NCBI GenBank assembly: GCA_003712055.1
Contig: RHLJ01000001.1
Coordinates: 496,001 to 560,000, forward strand
DNA: 64,000 nucleotides
From: Balneola sp.
GTDB lineage: Bacteria; Bacteroidota; Rhodothermia; Balneolales; Balneolaceae
Reading direction: 5' to 3'
The position numbers and the translations under genes are program-made. Shown here in pieces: positions 1-7,640 of this stretch. Each line of letters begins with the position of its first letter. Position 1 is the stretch's first letter. The notes beneath the pieces were generated by a model. It saw nothing but the letters and a program-made list of their open reading frames with translations, ran no database searches and was not told where the DNA came from.

Positions 1-1879
1 GCGGATCAAGTAACCGAACTGTCACCGGTAACCCATCCATTACTCTGAAAATGCCTTTGAAGTCTTCCTTCTGGAAAGGAAGAATTTTATTCAAAGCCCT
101 GGTACGCTCTTCGGTAGTTTCAGCTACAATCATTCGGCGCATTGCAATAACCCGATCATCTTTAAAGAACATGTGCTCGGTACGAGCGAGGCCTATACCC
201 TTGGCACCAAGTTTTCTTGCAAGCGAAGCATCTTCCGGAGTTTCGGCATTGGCGCGGACATCTATTTTTTCGAATCCGGATACCCAACGCATAAAGGTTT
301 CATATTCCTCGCTTAATACAGGAGGGTGCATATTATGCTGTCCCAACATGATCATGCCTCGAGTACCATCAATTGAAATCCAGTCGCCCTCATTCACGGT
401 TACTTCACCATTTGTGAATGACTTATTCTTATAGTTGATAACAATATCACTACATCCGGCAACACAAGGTTTGCCCCAACCGCGAGCCACTACAGCTGCA
501 TGTGAGGTCATTCCTCCACGAGATGTCAGTATTCCCTCAGCTGAAGACATGCCACCAACATCTTCCGGGCTGGTTTCAATGCGAACCAGAATCACCATTT
601 CTCCAGCTTCAGCAGCTTTTTCTGCCTTTTTACTGGAGAAAACTACCTTACCAACAGCTGCACCAGGAGATGCTGGTAATCCTTTTCCAAGTATTTCCTC
701 TTCCTTAAAATCATCCACCGAGAATTGAGGATGCAGTAGCTGCTCAATATGCTCCGGCTCAACAAGTGTACTTATAGCCTCTTCTTTCGATAGTACATCC
801 TGGTTCACTAAATCGACAGCGATCTTTACAGCTGCAGTTCCGGTTCTTTTTCCGTTTCTGGTCTGCAAGATATAAAGCACCCCCTCCTGCACAGTGAATT
901 CAATATCCTGCATGTTTTTATAATGTCCTTCCAGTTTGCTTGTGTACCTGAAAAGTTCGTCATACACATTAGGCATCTGCCTTTTCATTTTTTGAATTGG
1001 CTGTGGAGTACGGATACCTGCTACAACGTCTTCTCCCTGTGCATTCACAAGGTATTCACCATACAGTTCGTGCTCTCCGGTAGATGGATTTCGAGTGAAA
1101 CAAACACCAGTAGCACTGTTCTCTCCCATATTTCCATACACCATGGCCTGCACATTTACCCCGGTACCAGCAAGACCTGTAATATGGCTAATCTCTCTGT
1201 ATTTAATGGCTCTACCACTGTTCCAGGATGAAAACACTGCATTGATGGCGAACTTTAATTGCTCAACAGGATCTTCAGGAAACATATGGCCTGAATGTTT
1301 ACGATAAATAGCTTTGTATCGATCTGTTAGAATTTTTAGATCATTGGCTGAAAGCTCTATATCCTCTTTCACATTCACCTGTTCTTTAAGGTGCTCAATT
1401 GCTTCTTCAAAATGTTCGTGAGCTACCCCCATAACAACATCTCCAAACATATCTATAAAGCGACGATAGCTATCATACACAAAGCGTTCGTTCCCTGTCT
1501 TTTTGATCAGTGCTTCAACAACGGTATCGTTTATACCCAGATTCAATATCGTATCCATCATCCCTGGCATAGAAACAGCAGCTCCGGATCGAACCGAAAC
1601 CAATAAAGGATTTACCGGATCCCCAAATTTGGTTCCTGTTTCTTTCTCTATGTGATGGATTCCATCCAGTACTTGATCATATAACTCCTCTGGCCAAACC
1701 ATTGCATGTTCAATGGTATACTGGCATGCTTCTGTTGATATGGTAAATCCCGGTGGGACGGGAACTCCAATGTTACACATTTCGGCGAGGTTCGCTCCTT
1801 TACCTCCAATTAGTTCGCGCATCGTTCTATTACCGTCAGTCTTCTTTCCAAACCGGTACACAAAGTGTTTTTCTTGCAT
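1..1879 (-). CDS. ppdK: pyruvate, phosphate dikinase, N-terminal two thirds (runs off window start)
   Basis: Interconverts pyruvate + ATP + Pi and PEP + AMP + PPi in the cytoplasm, linking glycolysis and gluconeogenesis. Translated from ATG at 1879, the reading frame is open to base 1 (626 codons). It begins MQEKHFVYRFGKKTDGN, has the nucleotide-binding stretch GGKGANLAEM and SVRSGAAVSMPGMMDTILNL, and the phospho-histidine loop GGMTSHAAVVARGWGKPC with the catalytic His at residue 460. The PEP-binding barrel starts near the window edge (GIGLARTEHMFF). The family is about 880-920 residues, so roughly the last third lies outside. No frameshift is seen. Recognition is certain from the motifs; only the C-terminus is unseen. 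Confidence 0.97.
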   Translation of the reverse strand, partial: MQEKHFVYRFGKKTDGNRTMRELIGGKGANLAEMCNIGVPVPPGFTISTEACQYTIEHAMVWPEELYDQVLDGIHHIEKETGTKFGDPVNPLLVSVRSGAAVSMPGMMDTILNLGINDTVVEALIKKTGNERFVYDSYRRFIDMFGDVVMGVAHEHFEEAIEHLKEQVNVKEDIELSANDLKILTDRYKAIYRKHSGHMFPEDPVEQLKFAINAVFSSWNSGRAIKYREISHITGLAGTGVNVQAMVYGNMGENSATGVCFTRNPSTGEHELYGEYLVNAQGEDVVAGIRTPQPIQKMKRQMPNVYDELFRYTSKLEGHYKNMQDIEFTVQEGVLYILQTRNGKRTGTAAVKIAVDLVNQDVLSKEEAISTLVEPEHIEQLLHPQFSVDDFKEEEILGKGLPASPGAAVGKVVFSSKKAEKAAEAGEMVILVRIETSPEDVGGMSSAEGILTSRGGMTSHAAVVARGWGKPCVAGCSDIVINYKNKSFTNGEVTVNEGDWISIDGTRGMIMLGQHNMHPPVLSEEYETFMRWVSGFEKIDVRANAETPEDASLARKLGAKGIGLARTEHMFFKDDRVIAMRRMIVAETTEERTRALNKILPFQKEDFKGIFRVMDGLPVTVRLLDP

Positions 1880-1999
1880 AATAAACCTCTAAATAGTTGG
1901 TTTAGATTTCCTCGAGTGAAGAGCGGGAGCACAGAGCGCCTGCTCGAAATACTCAACCTAAGTATTCAAAACGCTTATGAAGATATGATGTAGAAGAAC

Positions 2000-2344
2000 C
2001 TATGCTTTTTCAGAAGATTCAGATTCTTCCAGTTTTGACGTGATCTTTTTTCTCACGGTATGAGTGCTATAAATGATGAGAAATACAATTGTGAGATATA
2101 CCCACCAAGCCACATTCCTTCCAAAAATTGCTACATAAAGGGCTGGCATAATGAAAAAGAACAAGGTGCTTATAACAGGAAGGTTGATACTTTTGCCTTT
2201 CCTATTATTTCTAACTGCCCAAACCATTGAGCCCATGTATGGAGGAATGGAAGCGAAATAAAGTATCGCAAACAAAATAGGATTTACATTATGCTCGCTT
2301 CCAAGCACAGTAATTTTATCCCATAAATCTGCTAAATACTCCAC
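2000..2344 (-). CDS. small three-helix membrane protein, SemiSWEET-like architecture (paralogue of next gene)
   Basis: A 114-residue integral membrane protein with about three hydrophobic segments: residues 21-44 (NPILFAILYFASIPPYMGSM), 54-78, and 80-95 (WWVYLTIVFLIIYST). A basic loop with RKGKSINLP joins helices 1 and 2. It is clearly paralogous to the gene 11 bases upstream: both share NPI(L/I)F, (S/A)IP, N(N/Y)RKGKSI, GRNV and WVYL. A proline in helix 1, a charged RKGKS loop and three helices within about 90 residues resemble SemiSWEET/PQ-loop half-transporters, but this is my visual comparison and the family is not proven. The end is acidic and serine-rich (KLEESESSEKA). Both genes lie on the same strand upstream of ppdK, with 120 bases between. 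Confidence 0.75.
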   Translation of the reverse strand: MEYLADLWDKITVLGSEHNVNPILFAILYFASIPPYMGSMVWAVRNNRKGKSINLPVISTLFFFIMPALYVAIFGRNVAWWVYLTIVFLIIYSTHTVRKKITSKLEESESSEKA

Positions 2345-2355
2345 AATAACTATTA

Positions 2356-2688
2356 TTAATCAACTTCCTGGATTCTTCCTCGCACTTTTTTGTAGGTGGA
2401 TATTGCTCCTCCCGTAACTAAAGCCAGAATGAACAGATATACCCAAAAAGGTACATTTCTTCCCGCAATTATCAGATATAAATAAGCCGATACAAAGAAA
2501 AAACCAGCGCTCAAAGAGGGTAAAACAATTGACTTACCTTTTCTGTAATTCTTTACCAGCCAACCAATTGATAGGGTAAAAAAAGGGATAGCTCCAACAT
2601 AGATGGAACCAAATATAATTGGATTCACCCCATAGTTTTCTCCAAGCCCAAGAAACCATATTTTAAAGCTCTCAAAAAGTTCTGCCAT
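2356..2688 (-). CDS. small three-helix membrane protein, SemiSWEET-like architecture (first of tandem pair)
   Basis: A 110-residue membrane protein starting MAELFESFKIWFLGLG, with hydrophobic segments around residues 23-45 (NPIIFGSIYVGAIPFFTLSI), 55-75 (PSLSAGFFFVSAYLYLII) and 80-97 (WVYLFILALVTGGAIST), and a basic loop NYRKGKSIVLP. It is the upstream member of a tandem duplication and probably co-transcribed with the following gene. The two copies may form a heterodimeric transporter if the SemiSWEET resemblance is real; alternatively they are an uncharacterised small membrane family. No signal peptide or catalytic motif is visible. Gene reality is well supported by the paralogy; function is inference. 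Confidence 0.75.
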   Translation of the reverse strand: MAELFESFKIWFLGLGENYGVNPIIFGSIYVGAIPFFTLSIGWLVKNYRKGKSIVLPSLSAGFFFVSAYLYLIIAGRNVPFWVYLFILALVTGGAISTYKKVRGRIQEVD

Positions 2689-2724
2689 AGGAACTAATTA
2701 AACTGTTTTTTACTTTTTTTGTAC

Positions 2725-2732
2725 TAATTTTG
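2725..2732 (+). promoter_or_regulatory. candidate Bacteroidota -7 element (TAATTTTG)
   Basis: TAATTTTG fits the TAnnTTTG -7 consensus of Bacteroidota housekeeping promoters. It ends 50 bases before the TTG start of the metal cassette and about 10 bases before the 19-bp dyad, so a start site would fall at or in the dyad. No convincing -33 TTG is visible. Confidence 0.35.
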
Positions 2733-2741
2733 AAATATTAT

Positions 2742-2760
2742 ATGAACTTGAATAGTTCAT
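2742..2760. promoter_or_regulatory. 19-bp perfect dyad, candidate metalloregulator (Fur/Zur-type) operator
   Basis: Seven-base arms ATGAACT and AGTTCAT are exact reverse complements around a five-base centre TGAAT. The dyad lies just downstream of a candidate -7 element and 22 bases before the first gene of a metal-uptake cassette. Its length and position fit a Fur-family operator; the assignment to zinc comes from the downstream genes and is inference. Confidence 0.45.
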
Positions 2761-2782
2761 TTAATCACAAATTCATCAAATC

Positions 2783-3094
2783 TTGAACTCGGTCAGGTCA
2801 TATTTCTTTGCTTGTGTTAGTGTCTTGTTGGTAGTTGGGTTATTAGGTTCAGCAACTCACTATCATCATGAGACCATAGAATGCCTGATTCATTTAGATG
2901 AGCAACATTTTGTACAGGATGAAAATACATTTTGCCCTACCTGTACGCTAGTATCTGAAGATGCTATTTATTCATCCTCTTTTACGTCTTATGTACTTGT
3001 TACAGACGAAACGATTTTAATATTTAATGAGCCATATATAGAAAAAAGTTTAGCACCATCTAATATATCCCGAGCCCCACCTGTGCTAAGCTAA
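2783..3094 (+). CDS. small exported His/Cys protein, first gene of metal-uptake cassette
   Basis: A 103-residue protein beginning with TTG; no ATG or GTG is available in frame after the stop at 2762-2764. Residues 1-24 form a signal peptide (SYFFACVSVLLVVGLLGSA). The mature part starts THYHHETIECLIHLDEQHF and contains FCPTC, a plausible metal-binding His/Cys set. The remainder is low in recognisable features. It is followed, 58 bases on, by a His-rich lipoprotein and then a ZnuD-like TonB receptor on the same strand, so a periplasmic metal-handling role is likely. I do not recognise a named family. The atypical start codon and the dyad directly upstream suggest low, regulated expression. Confidence 0.7.
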   Translation: MNSVRSYFFACVSVLLVVGLLGSATHYHHETIECLIHLDEQHFVQDENTFCPTCTLVSEDAIYSSSFTSYVLVTDETILIFNEPYIEKSLAPSNISRAPPVLS

Positions 3095-3152
3095 TCCCCT
3101 TCCCCACTTTCGTGGGCATTTTCTAAAACAAACATAACTCATTAAAAATACT

Positions 3153-3626
3153 ATGAAACATTCATTCATTAACTCGGCAAAAACTGCCCTATTATTCCTA
3201 TTAGTATCAGGTCTTCTAGTTGCCTGTTCAAACTCTACCAGCTCTGAAGAAGAGCACTCCGATCCGGAAGGCTTCCGTCTTAAAATGAACGGTGAAACCG
3301 TAGTTGAGCAGCTTCCAGGTGGAACATTAACTGGTGAATTCGAGCTTGAACCAGAAGAAGAAACAGCATTGATTACCATTTTCTTCCTTGACGATGATGG
3401 TGACGAATTCCAGCCAGATGAACCAGAGTATAGCTTAGGTGCTGTATTCGAAGATGAAGGAATTGCCGAGTTTGAGCAACATGAAGAAGACGGTGTCTGG
3501 AGCTTCCATATCCATGCCGAAGCTGAAGGTATCACTGATCTGACTCTTCAGTTAATGCACAATGGGCACTCTGACTTCAATACTCAGGCAATCCATGTTC
3601 ATGTTGAAGCAGCATCTCCAAATTAA
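3153..3626 (+). CDS. His-rich lipoprotein of metal-uptake cassette
   Basis: A 157-residue lipoprotein: signal peptide with lipobox LLVACS (Cys at about residue 25), then an acidic linker (NSTSSEEEHSDPE) and a compact domain. The C-terminal half is rich in histidines in metal-ligand spacing: FHIHAEAEG, MHNGHSDF and IHVHVEAA. The acidic body (EPEEETALITIFFLDDDGDE) could also bind divalent ions. The next gene starts three bases after the stop, so it is translationally close to the TonB receptor. I infer a surface or periplasmic metal-binding partner (zinc or possibly copper) delivering to or capturing for the receptor. The family resembles hypothetical lipoproteins found beside ZnuD-like receptors in Bacteroidota; no enzymatic motif is visible. 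Confidence 0.8.
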   Translation: MKHSFINSAKTALLFLLVSGLLVACSNSTSSEEEHSDPEGFRLKMNGETVVEQLPGGTLTGEFELEPEEETALITIFFLDDDGDEFQPDEPEYSLGAVFEDEGIAEFEQHEEDGVWSFHIHAEAEGITDLTLQLMHNGHSDFNTQAIHVHVEAASPN

Positions 3627-3629
3627 TAA

Positions 3630-5852
3630 ATGACCTCTGCTTTATTTATCGTAACTCTCCTTGTGAGCCTATCGGGAACTCCGTTAGACTCCTTGGAGAG
3701 TTCGTTTATTATTTCCGGTACTATAACTGATGCACAAGATCGTGAATCAGTATCCTTTTCTTACATACACCTCGAAGAGTTAAACCGTACAACTACTTCT
3801 AATAGCGAAGGCTATTTCGAATTAAAAAACATACCTGCCGGAAATTACACACTTAGTATTCACCGAATCGGGTATAAAACTCAAAAGAGGAAAATTGAAT
3901 TAGAGAAAAATATTTCTCTGGATATTGTACTCTCCGCTACTATTCTTACCTCAGAAACGGTGGAGGTTATTTCCTCCGATAATAGTCTTACAGGTTCCAG
4001 TATAGGTCATGCCTCAAAAAGTGTTTCTGGTTCTTCTTTGCGGAGAGATTTGGGTTCTACTTTAGCTAATACCTTATCCAACCTTCCAGGGTTTGAGCAG
4101 CGATCACTAGGCAATGCCACTACCCGACCCGTGATTCGAGGGTTAGGAGATGAACGGTTAATAATCTTACAAGATGGTTTAACAACCGGAGACGTTTCTG
4201 ATCAATCTGCTGATCATGCAGTATCAGTTGATCCGATTGCCAGTTCCGAAATAGAAATTGCCAAAGGCGCTGCCGCACTACAATATGGAGCTAATGCGGT
4301 AGGAGGAATTGTTAATGTGGTCAATAACCTTGTTGCTTCAACAAAGCCAAATACAATAAATGGAACAGCGACATTAAATGCTCAATCAGTAAATACCAGT
4401 GCATCAGGAGCGATAAATCTTTCGCTACCTACTAGTGATTTTGTTATAAACACTCATCTAAATGGAAAGATTGGTGGCGATACAAATACACCCGAAGGAA
4501 TTATTGAAAACACTCAATTTGAAACTACAAACAGCGCTGTTGGAATAAGTTATGTGCGTGATTGGGGGTATATCGGAGGTTCTTTTGGAACTTATTTGAG
4601 TAATTATGGAATACCGCCGGACCCAAATGGTCATCCAGATGGTGTTGATATTGAGATGCGAAAATTTAATTACGCACTGAAGGGAGAGTATTTAATAGAA
4701 AACTCTGTGTTCAAAACTATTGAAGCAGATTTCAGCATTAATAATTACAATCATAAAGAATTTGAAACCACCAGCTCCATTGGAACTGAATTTGGATTAG
4801 TTACCACTACTGCTCAAGTAAATGCAAATCATGGCGAGTTGGGCTTCTTTGAAAGTGGTAAAATCGGACTTTGGGCGGAAGCCGAAGACTATGCAGTTTT
4901 CGGAGCTAGCACTCCGGATGCCAATAGCTATAAAATCGGGGTATATATTATTGAAAATATGCATCTGGGGGCTCTGCACCTGGAAACCGGAGTGAGATAC
5001 GATTACGTACTTAATGAGCCTATAGAAGATGATCCGGATTCAGATATCGGATTTATAAGAGCCAGAGATTTCCATGCCCTTTCCAGCTCTGTGAACGCTT
5101 GGTATGACTTAGGAAAAGGGTTTTCAGTTGGCACTGTTTTACTACATTCATTCCGAGCTCCATCACTTGAGGAATTATATTCGGAAGGGCCTCACCTGGC
5201 TTCATTTAGTTTTGAAATTGGTAACCCCAACCTTGATCCTGAGAGGAGTCTTGCTAAAGAGGTTTTTACACAATGGCAGGGAGAAGCCTCAACATTCAGA
5301 GCCGCTTTATTCCATAACGGGTTTTCTAACTTCAATTATGCAAGAAATACCGGGGAACAAAATGTTCGATTTCCAACCCTGGACAACTACCAGTTTGTAG
5401 GAACAAAAGCCCGGCTTTATGGATTTGAAATTGCAGGAGAATCAAAAATTACCAACCGAATTGTAGCTGATGCTTCGGCAAGCTTTACCATTGGAGAGCA
5501 AGATACTACCTCTTTGACCGGAGACTCAGGTGTTCAGCCTCTCCCCCAGATTCCCCCTCTTAAAGTCAAGTTTTCATTGAAATATGTTAAAGGAGGGTTA
5601 GAAGCCGGAAGTCGATTAGTCCTTGCTTCAAACCAAGACCGAACAGGAGAATTTGAAACTGAAACGGATGGATATGTACTTACCAATTTATTTTCTCAAT
5701 ACCGGTTCAGTTCAAATAAGCTACTTCATACTTTCTCTCTTGGTATTAATAACCTATTTGATGTAGAATACAGAAACCATTTGTCAAGGATCAAAGAATT
5801 AAATCCTGAACCCGGTAGGAATATCACTTTTCTCTACCGAGTTTACTTTTAA
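3630..5852 (+). CDS. ZnuD-like TonB-dependent receptor
   Basis: A 740-residue outer-membrane receptor. Order: signal peptide (SALFIVTLLVSLSGTPLDSL), a carboxypeptidase-regulatory-like domain at about 25-110 (IISGTITDAQDRESVSFSYI), plug domain at about 130-240, then a 22-strand-type barrel ending in an aromatic C-terminus (FLYRVYF). The plug has RPVIRGLGDERLIILQDG followed by DHAVSVDP and ALQYGANAVGGIVNVV, a signature shared with the ZnuD group of zinc receptors. The usual long His-rich loop of ZnuD is not obvious; only GHPDGVDIEM is seen. With the two upstream metal-ligand proteins this makes a three-gene uptake cassette. The 3' end overlaps the convergent HTH gene by 29 bases. Substrate (zinc rather than copper or heme) is inferred. 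Confidence 0.9.
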   Translation: MTSALFIVTLLVSLSGTPLDSLESSFIISGTITDAQDRESVSFSYIHLEELNRTTTSNSEGYFELKNIPAGNYTLSIHRIGYKTQKRKIELEKNISLDIVLSATILTSETVEVISSDNSLTGSSIGHASKSVSGSSLRRDLGSTLANTLSNLPGFEQRSLGNATTRPVIRGLGDERLIILQDGLTTGDVSDQSADHAVSVDPIASSEIEIAKGAAALQYGANAVGGIVNVVNNLVASTKPNTINGTATLNAQSVNTSASGAINLSLPTSDFVINTHLNGKIGGDTNTPEGIIENTQFETTNSAVGISYVRDWGYIGGSFGTYLSNYGIPPDPNGHPDGVDIEMRKFNYALKGEYLIENSVFKTIEADFSINNYNHKEFETTSSIGTEFGLVTTTAQVNANHGELGFFESGKIGLWAEAEDYAVFGASTPDANSYKIGVYIIENMHLGALHLETGVRYDYVLNEPIEDDPDSDIGFIRARDFHALSSSVNAWYDLGKGFSVGTVLLHSFRAPSLEELYSEGPHLASFSFEIGNPNLDPERSLAKEVFTQWQGEASTFRAALFHNGFSNFNYARNTGEQNVRFPTLDNYQFVGTKARLYGFEIAGESKITNRIVADASASFTIGEQDTTSLTGDSGVQPLPQIPPLKVKFSLKYVKGGLEAGSRLVLASNQDRTGEFETETDGYVLTNLFSQYRFSSNKLLHTFSLGINNLFDVEYRNHLSRIKELNPEPGRNITFLYRVYF

Positions 5853-6288
5853 TTAGAGCGTTAATTTTCTTTTCTATTAATTCTATTTGGAGCTTCTTCT
5901 CGTCCTCGGATAAATTTTTATTCTTCAAAGCTTCCGTATAGAGTTTTTCTACTTTGCTTATGTCCTCAAAGAAGTCTTTCAATTGAACTGATGAATCATC
6001 CGAATCTTTGCTCGAATACACAGTTTGTGTTTCATTTACCTCATCTGATGGGGCTTCTTCCAATACCCAATTCTTGCCATCCTTGTTGACTGTAAATGGG
6101 AGTGGTTTCAATAACTCAAGTTGAGTGATCCTTTTTGGGGTACTCTTCCCGTTAATATATTTACTTATTTGTCCCTTATCCTTTCCAACCTCTCTCGATA
6201 ACCAGGCAGGAGTTACACCAGTCCTGTCTAAAGCCTCTTGCAAAGCTAGACCGAAACTATGGAAAATATTAGATTTTGAAGTTGACAA
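5824..6288 (-). CDS. XRE-family HTH regulator, CI-like member of divergent pair
   Basis: A 154-residue protein with an N-terminal helix-turn-helix at about residues 12-60: SFGLALQEALDRTGVTPAWL then REVGKDKGQISKYINGK, the classic XRE recognition-helix pattern. A linker follows, then an acidic, helical C-terminal segment (about 105-154, EKLYTEALKNKNLSEDEKKL) that could dimerise. The start is TTG at 6288; no in-frame ATG lies near. Upstream is a 26-bp near-palindrome and a divergent small HTH gene, so it probably represses or balances that gene. The 3' end overlaps the receptor gene on the other strand by 29 bases. It could be a prophage relic or a stand-alone switch; no other phage genes are near. 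Confidence 0.85.
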   Translation of the reverse strand: MSTSKSNIFHSFGLALQEALDRTGVTPAWLSREVGKDKGQISKYINGKSTPKRITQLELLKPLPFTVNKDGKNWVLEEAPSDEVNETQTVYSSKDSDDSSVQLKDFFEDISKVEKLYTEALKNKNLSEDEKKLQIELIEKKINALIKSKLGREK

Positions 6289-6310
6289 TAGTTGTTTATA
6301 ATTGTATATT
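6282..6310 (+). promoter_or_regulatory. sigma70-like promoter for the 6347 HTH gene
   Basis: TTGACA (6282-6287) and TATATT (6305-6310) are separated by exactly 17 bases, an unusually canonical sigma70 arrangement for this genome. The -35 overlaps the start codon of the divergent regulator, and the palindrome begins two bases after the -10, so bound repressor would cover the start site. Confidence 0.5.
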
Positions 6311-6311
6311 A

Positions 6312-6337
6312 TTGGTAATCCAAATTTGGATAACCAA
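6312..6337. promoter_or_regulatory. 26-bp near-perfect palindromic operator
   Basis: The left half TTGGTAATCCAAA and right half TTTGGATAACCAA are reverse complements except for one symmetric pair (base 6 and base 21). The centre AAATTT lies at 6322-6327. It sits between two divergent HTH genes and directly downstream of a canonical -10, as expected for an operator bound by one or both proteins. On the minus strand TACATTTG (6342-6335), a possible -7 element for the 6288 gene, overlaps its edge. Confidence 0.6.
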
Positions 6338-6346
6338 ATGTAAACA

Positions 6347-6580
6347 ATGCACGAACAAGGTAAAACTGATATTAAAAAGAGGATAAGAGAATGGAAGGCT
6401 AAGTGTATTGCTAATGAGATGTCCTATAAAGAAGTGATAGAAAGTGCAGATATGAATTACAATTCAGTTATAAATGCTCTGAATAATGCGCTGAAGGGAA
6501 ACCCGGTAGCAATATCTGCTAAAAAATTAGAGAAACTCGAAAAGGCAATTTATCTCCTAGTTATAAAAAGGAACATATAA
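6347..6580 (+). CDS. small Cro-like HTH protein
   Basis: A 77-residue basic protein, MHEQGKTDIKKRIREWKAKC, with a likely helix-turn-helix at about residues 25-48 (MSYKEVIESADMNYNSVINA) followed by a helix KKLEKLEKAIYLLV. Size and position divergent from an XRE gene, with a shared palindrome between them, resemble Cro next to CI. No toxin motif is visible, though a toxin-antitoxin reading was considered. The gene is closed by a strong hairpin three bases after the stop codon. Function as a DNA-binding antagonist is inference from architecture. Confidence 0.7.
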   Translation: MHEQGKTDIKKRIREWKAKCIANEMSYKEVIESADMNYNSVINALNNALKGNPVAISAKKLEKLEKAIYLLVIKRNI

Positions 6581-6582
6581 AA

Positions 6583-6611
6583 AAAGCTCCGGTGGTTCAG
6601 GCCGGAGCTTT
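6583..6611 (+). terminator. hairpin terminator after Cro-like gene
   Basis: Ten-base arms AAAGCTCCGG (6583-6592) and CCGGAGCTTT (6602-6611) with a nine-base loop, two bases after the stop codon. The following tract is only modestly T-rich. From here to 6779 I see no gene. Confidence 0.75.
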
Positions 6612-6779
6612 GCTTTAGGTTTTTAGCTTAAGGAGTGACTAGTTGACTAACTTCTGTAGGTTTATACAGATGCTCTCTTAGCTATGCACAAGAGTACACT
6701 CACTTTTATGTGTTACACTTTTTTTTAAAAAAAATTTATTCACTAGTTTTCGCCCATCAAATAACTATTTCAAGGGTTT

Positions 6780-7634
6780 ATGGGCATCATAAAAAAGGGC
6801 GTTTTAATACTTTCAGGAGTATTTTTTCTTCAACATTGTGCAGAACTTCAAAATTTAGCTTCCGTTCAGAAACCAACAATTTCTGTCGAAAATGTTAAGG
6901 TGTCCAATATTTCTTTACAGGATATCGAGCTGCTTTTTGATCTCGAAGTGGACAACCCTAACCCCCTTTCGCTTTCACTCGCTTCCTACTCCTATGACTT
7001 CCAAATCAATTCTAATTCGTTTGTTAAAGGTACACGGGAACTTGAGACTGAAATTGAAGCCAATGGGTCAAATACATTATCAGTGCCCGTTACATTTACC
7101 TTTGAAGAATTGTACAACACTTTCACTTCTCTTAAATCGGAAGACGAAGCAGGGTATACCTTACTCGGATCGGTTGGTGTAAATGTACCTGTAATTGGCT
7201 ATGTAGAAGTACCTATTGAAAAAGAAGGGATATTCCCTGTAGTGAAAGCTCCCTCTCTTTCGCTTACGGGTGTATCTGTTAAAAATCTTTCTCTAACAGG
7301 AGCCGAACTTGAAATAAATGTCGGGGTAGATAATCCTAATTCGTTTGGCCTCAACCTAAACTCTTTAGATTATGAAGTAGATCTGAACGGGTTAAGTCCT
7401 CTTTCCGGAACTATCTCAGAACAAGTATCAATTGGGCAAAAGGAATCAGGAGCACTTATCATCCCTGTTAGTTTAAATTTCCTTCAAGTTGGAATGGCTG
7501 CTTATAATGCATTAAGGCAAGATGAGTTTGAATATTCCTTGAATGGAACTGCGAATCTTGGTGCAGACCTTCCACTTTTTAAGCCATCTTCTCTTAATTT
7601 TGATAAAAGTGGTATTGTTAACATCCTCAAATAA
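6780..7634 (+). CDS. LEA type 2 / WHy-domain lipoprotein (two tandem domains)
   Basis: A 284-residue lipoprotein with signal peptide and lipobox-like LQHC (Cys about residue 20). Two tandem LEA14/WHy-type beta-sandwich domains follow: the first at about 35-155 with the hallmark VDNPNPLSLSLASYSYDF, the second at about 160-282 with VDNPNSFGLNLNSLDYEVDL. The DNPN motif after a strand is characteristic of the family, which is linked to desiccation and stress in plants and bacteria. In Bacteroidota such proteins are periplasmic or outer-membrane anchored with unknown ligands. The next gene begins six bases after the stop, suggesting co-transcription with ogt, though a functional link is not evident. 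Confidence 0.85.
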   Translation: MGIIKKGVLILSGVFFLQHCAELQNLASVQKPTISVENVKVSNISLQDIELLFDLEVDNPNPLSLSLASYSYDFQINSNSFVKGTRELETEIEANGSNTLSVPVTFTFEELYNTFTSLKSEDEAGYTLLGSVGVNVPVIGYVEVPIEKEGIFPVVKAPSLSLTGVSVKNLSLTGAELEINVGVDNPNSFGLNLNSLDYEVDLNGLSPLSGTISEQVSIGQKESGALIIPVSLNFLQVGMAAYNALRQDEFEYSLNGTANLGADLPLFKPSSLNFDKSGIVNILK

Positions 7635-7640
7635 AAAACA

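Noticed and set aside
3086-3535. 149-codon open frame opposite the His-rich lipoprotein
   Set aside because: Serine/proline-rich antisense shadow; the + strand gene has a lipoprotein signal and context.
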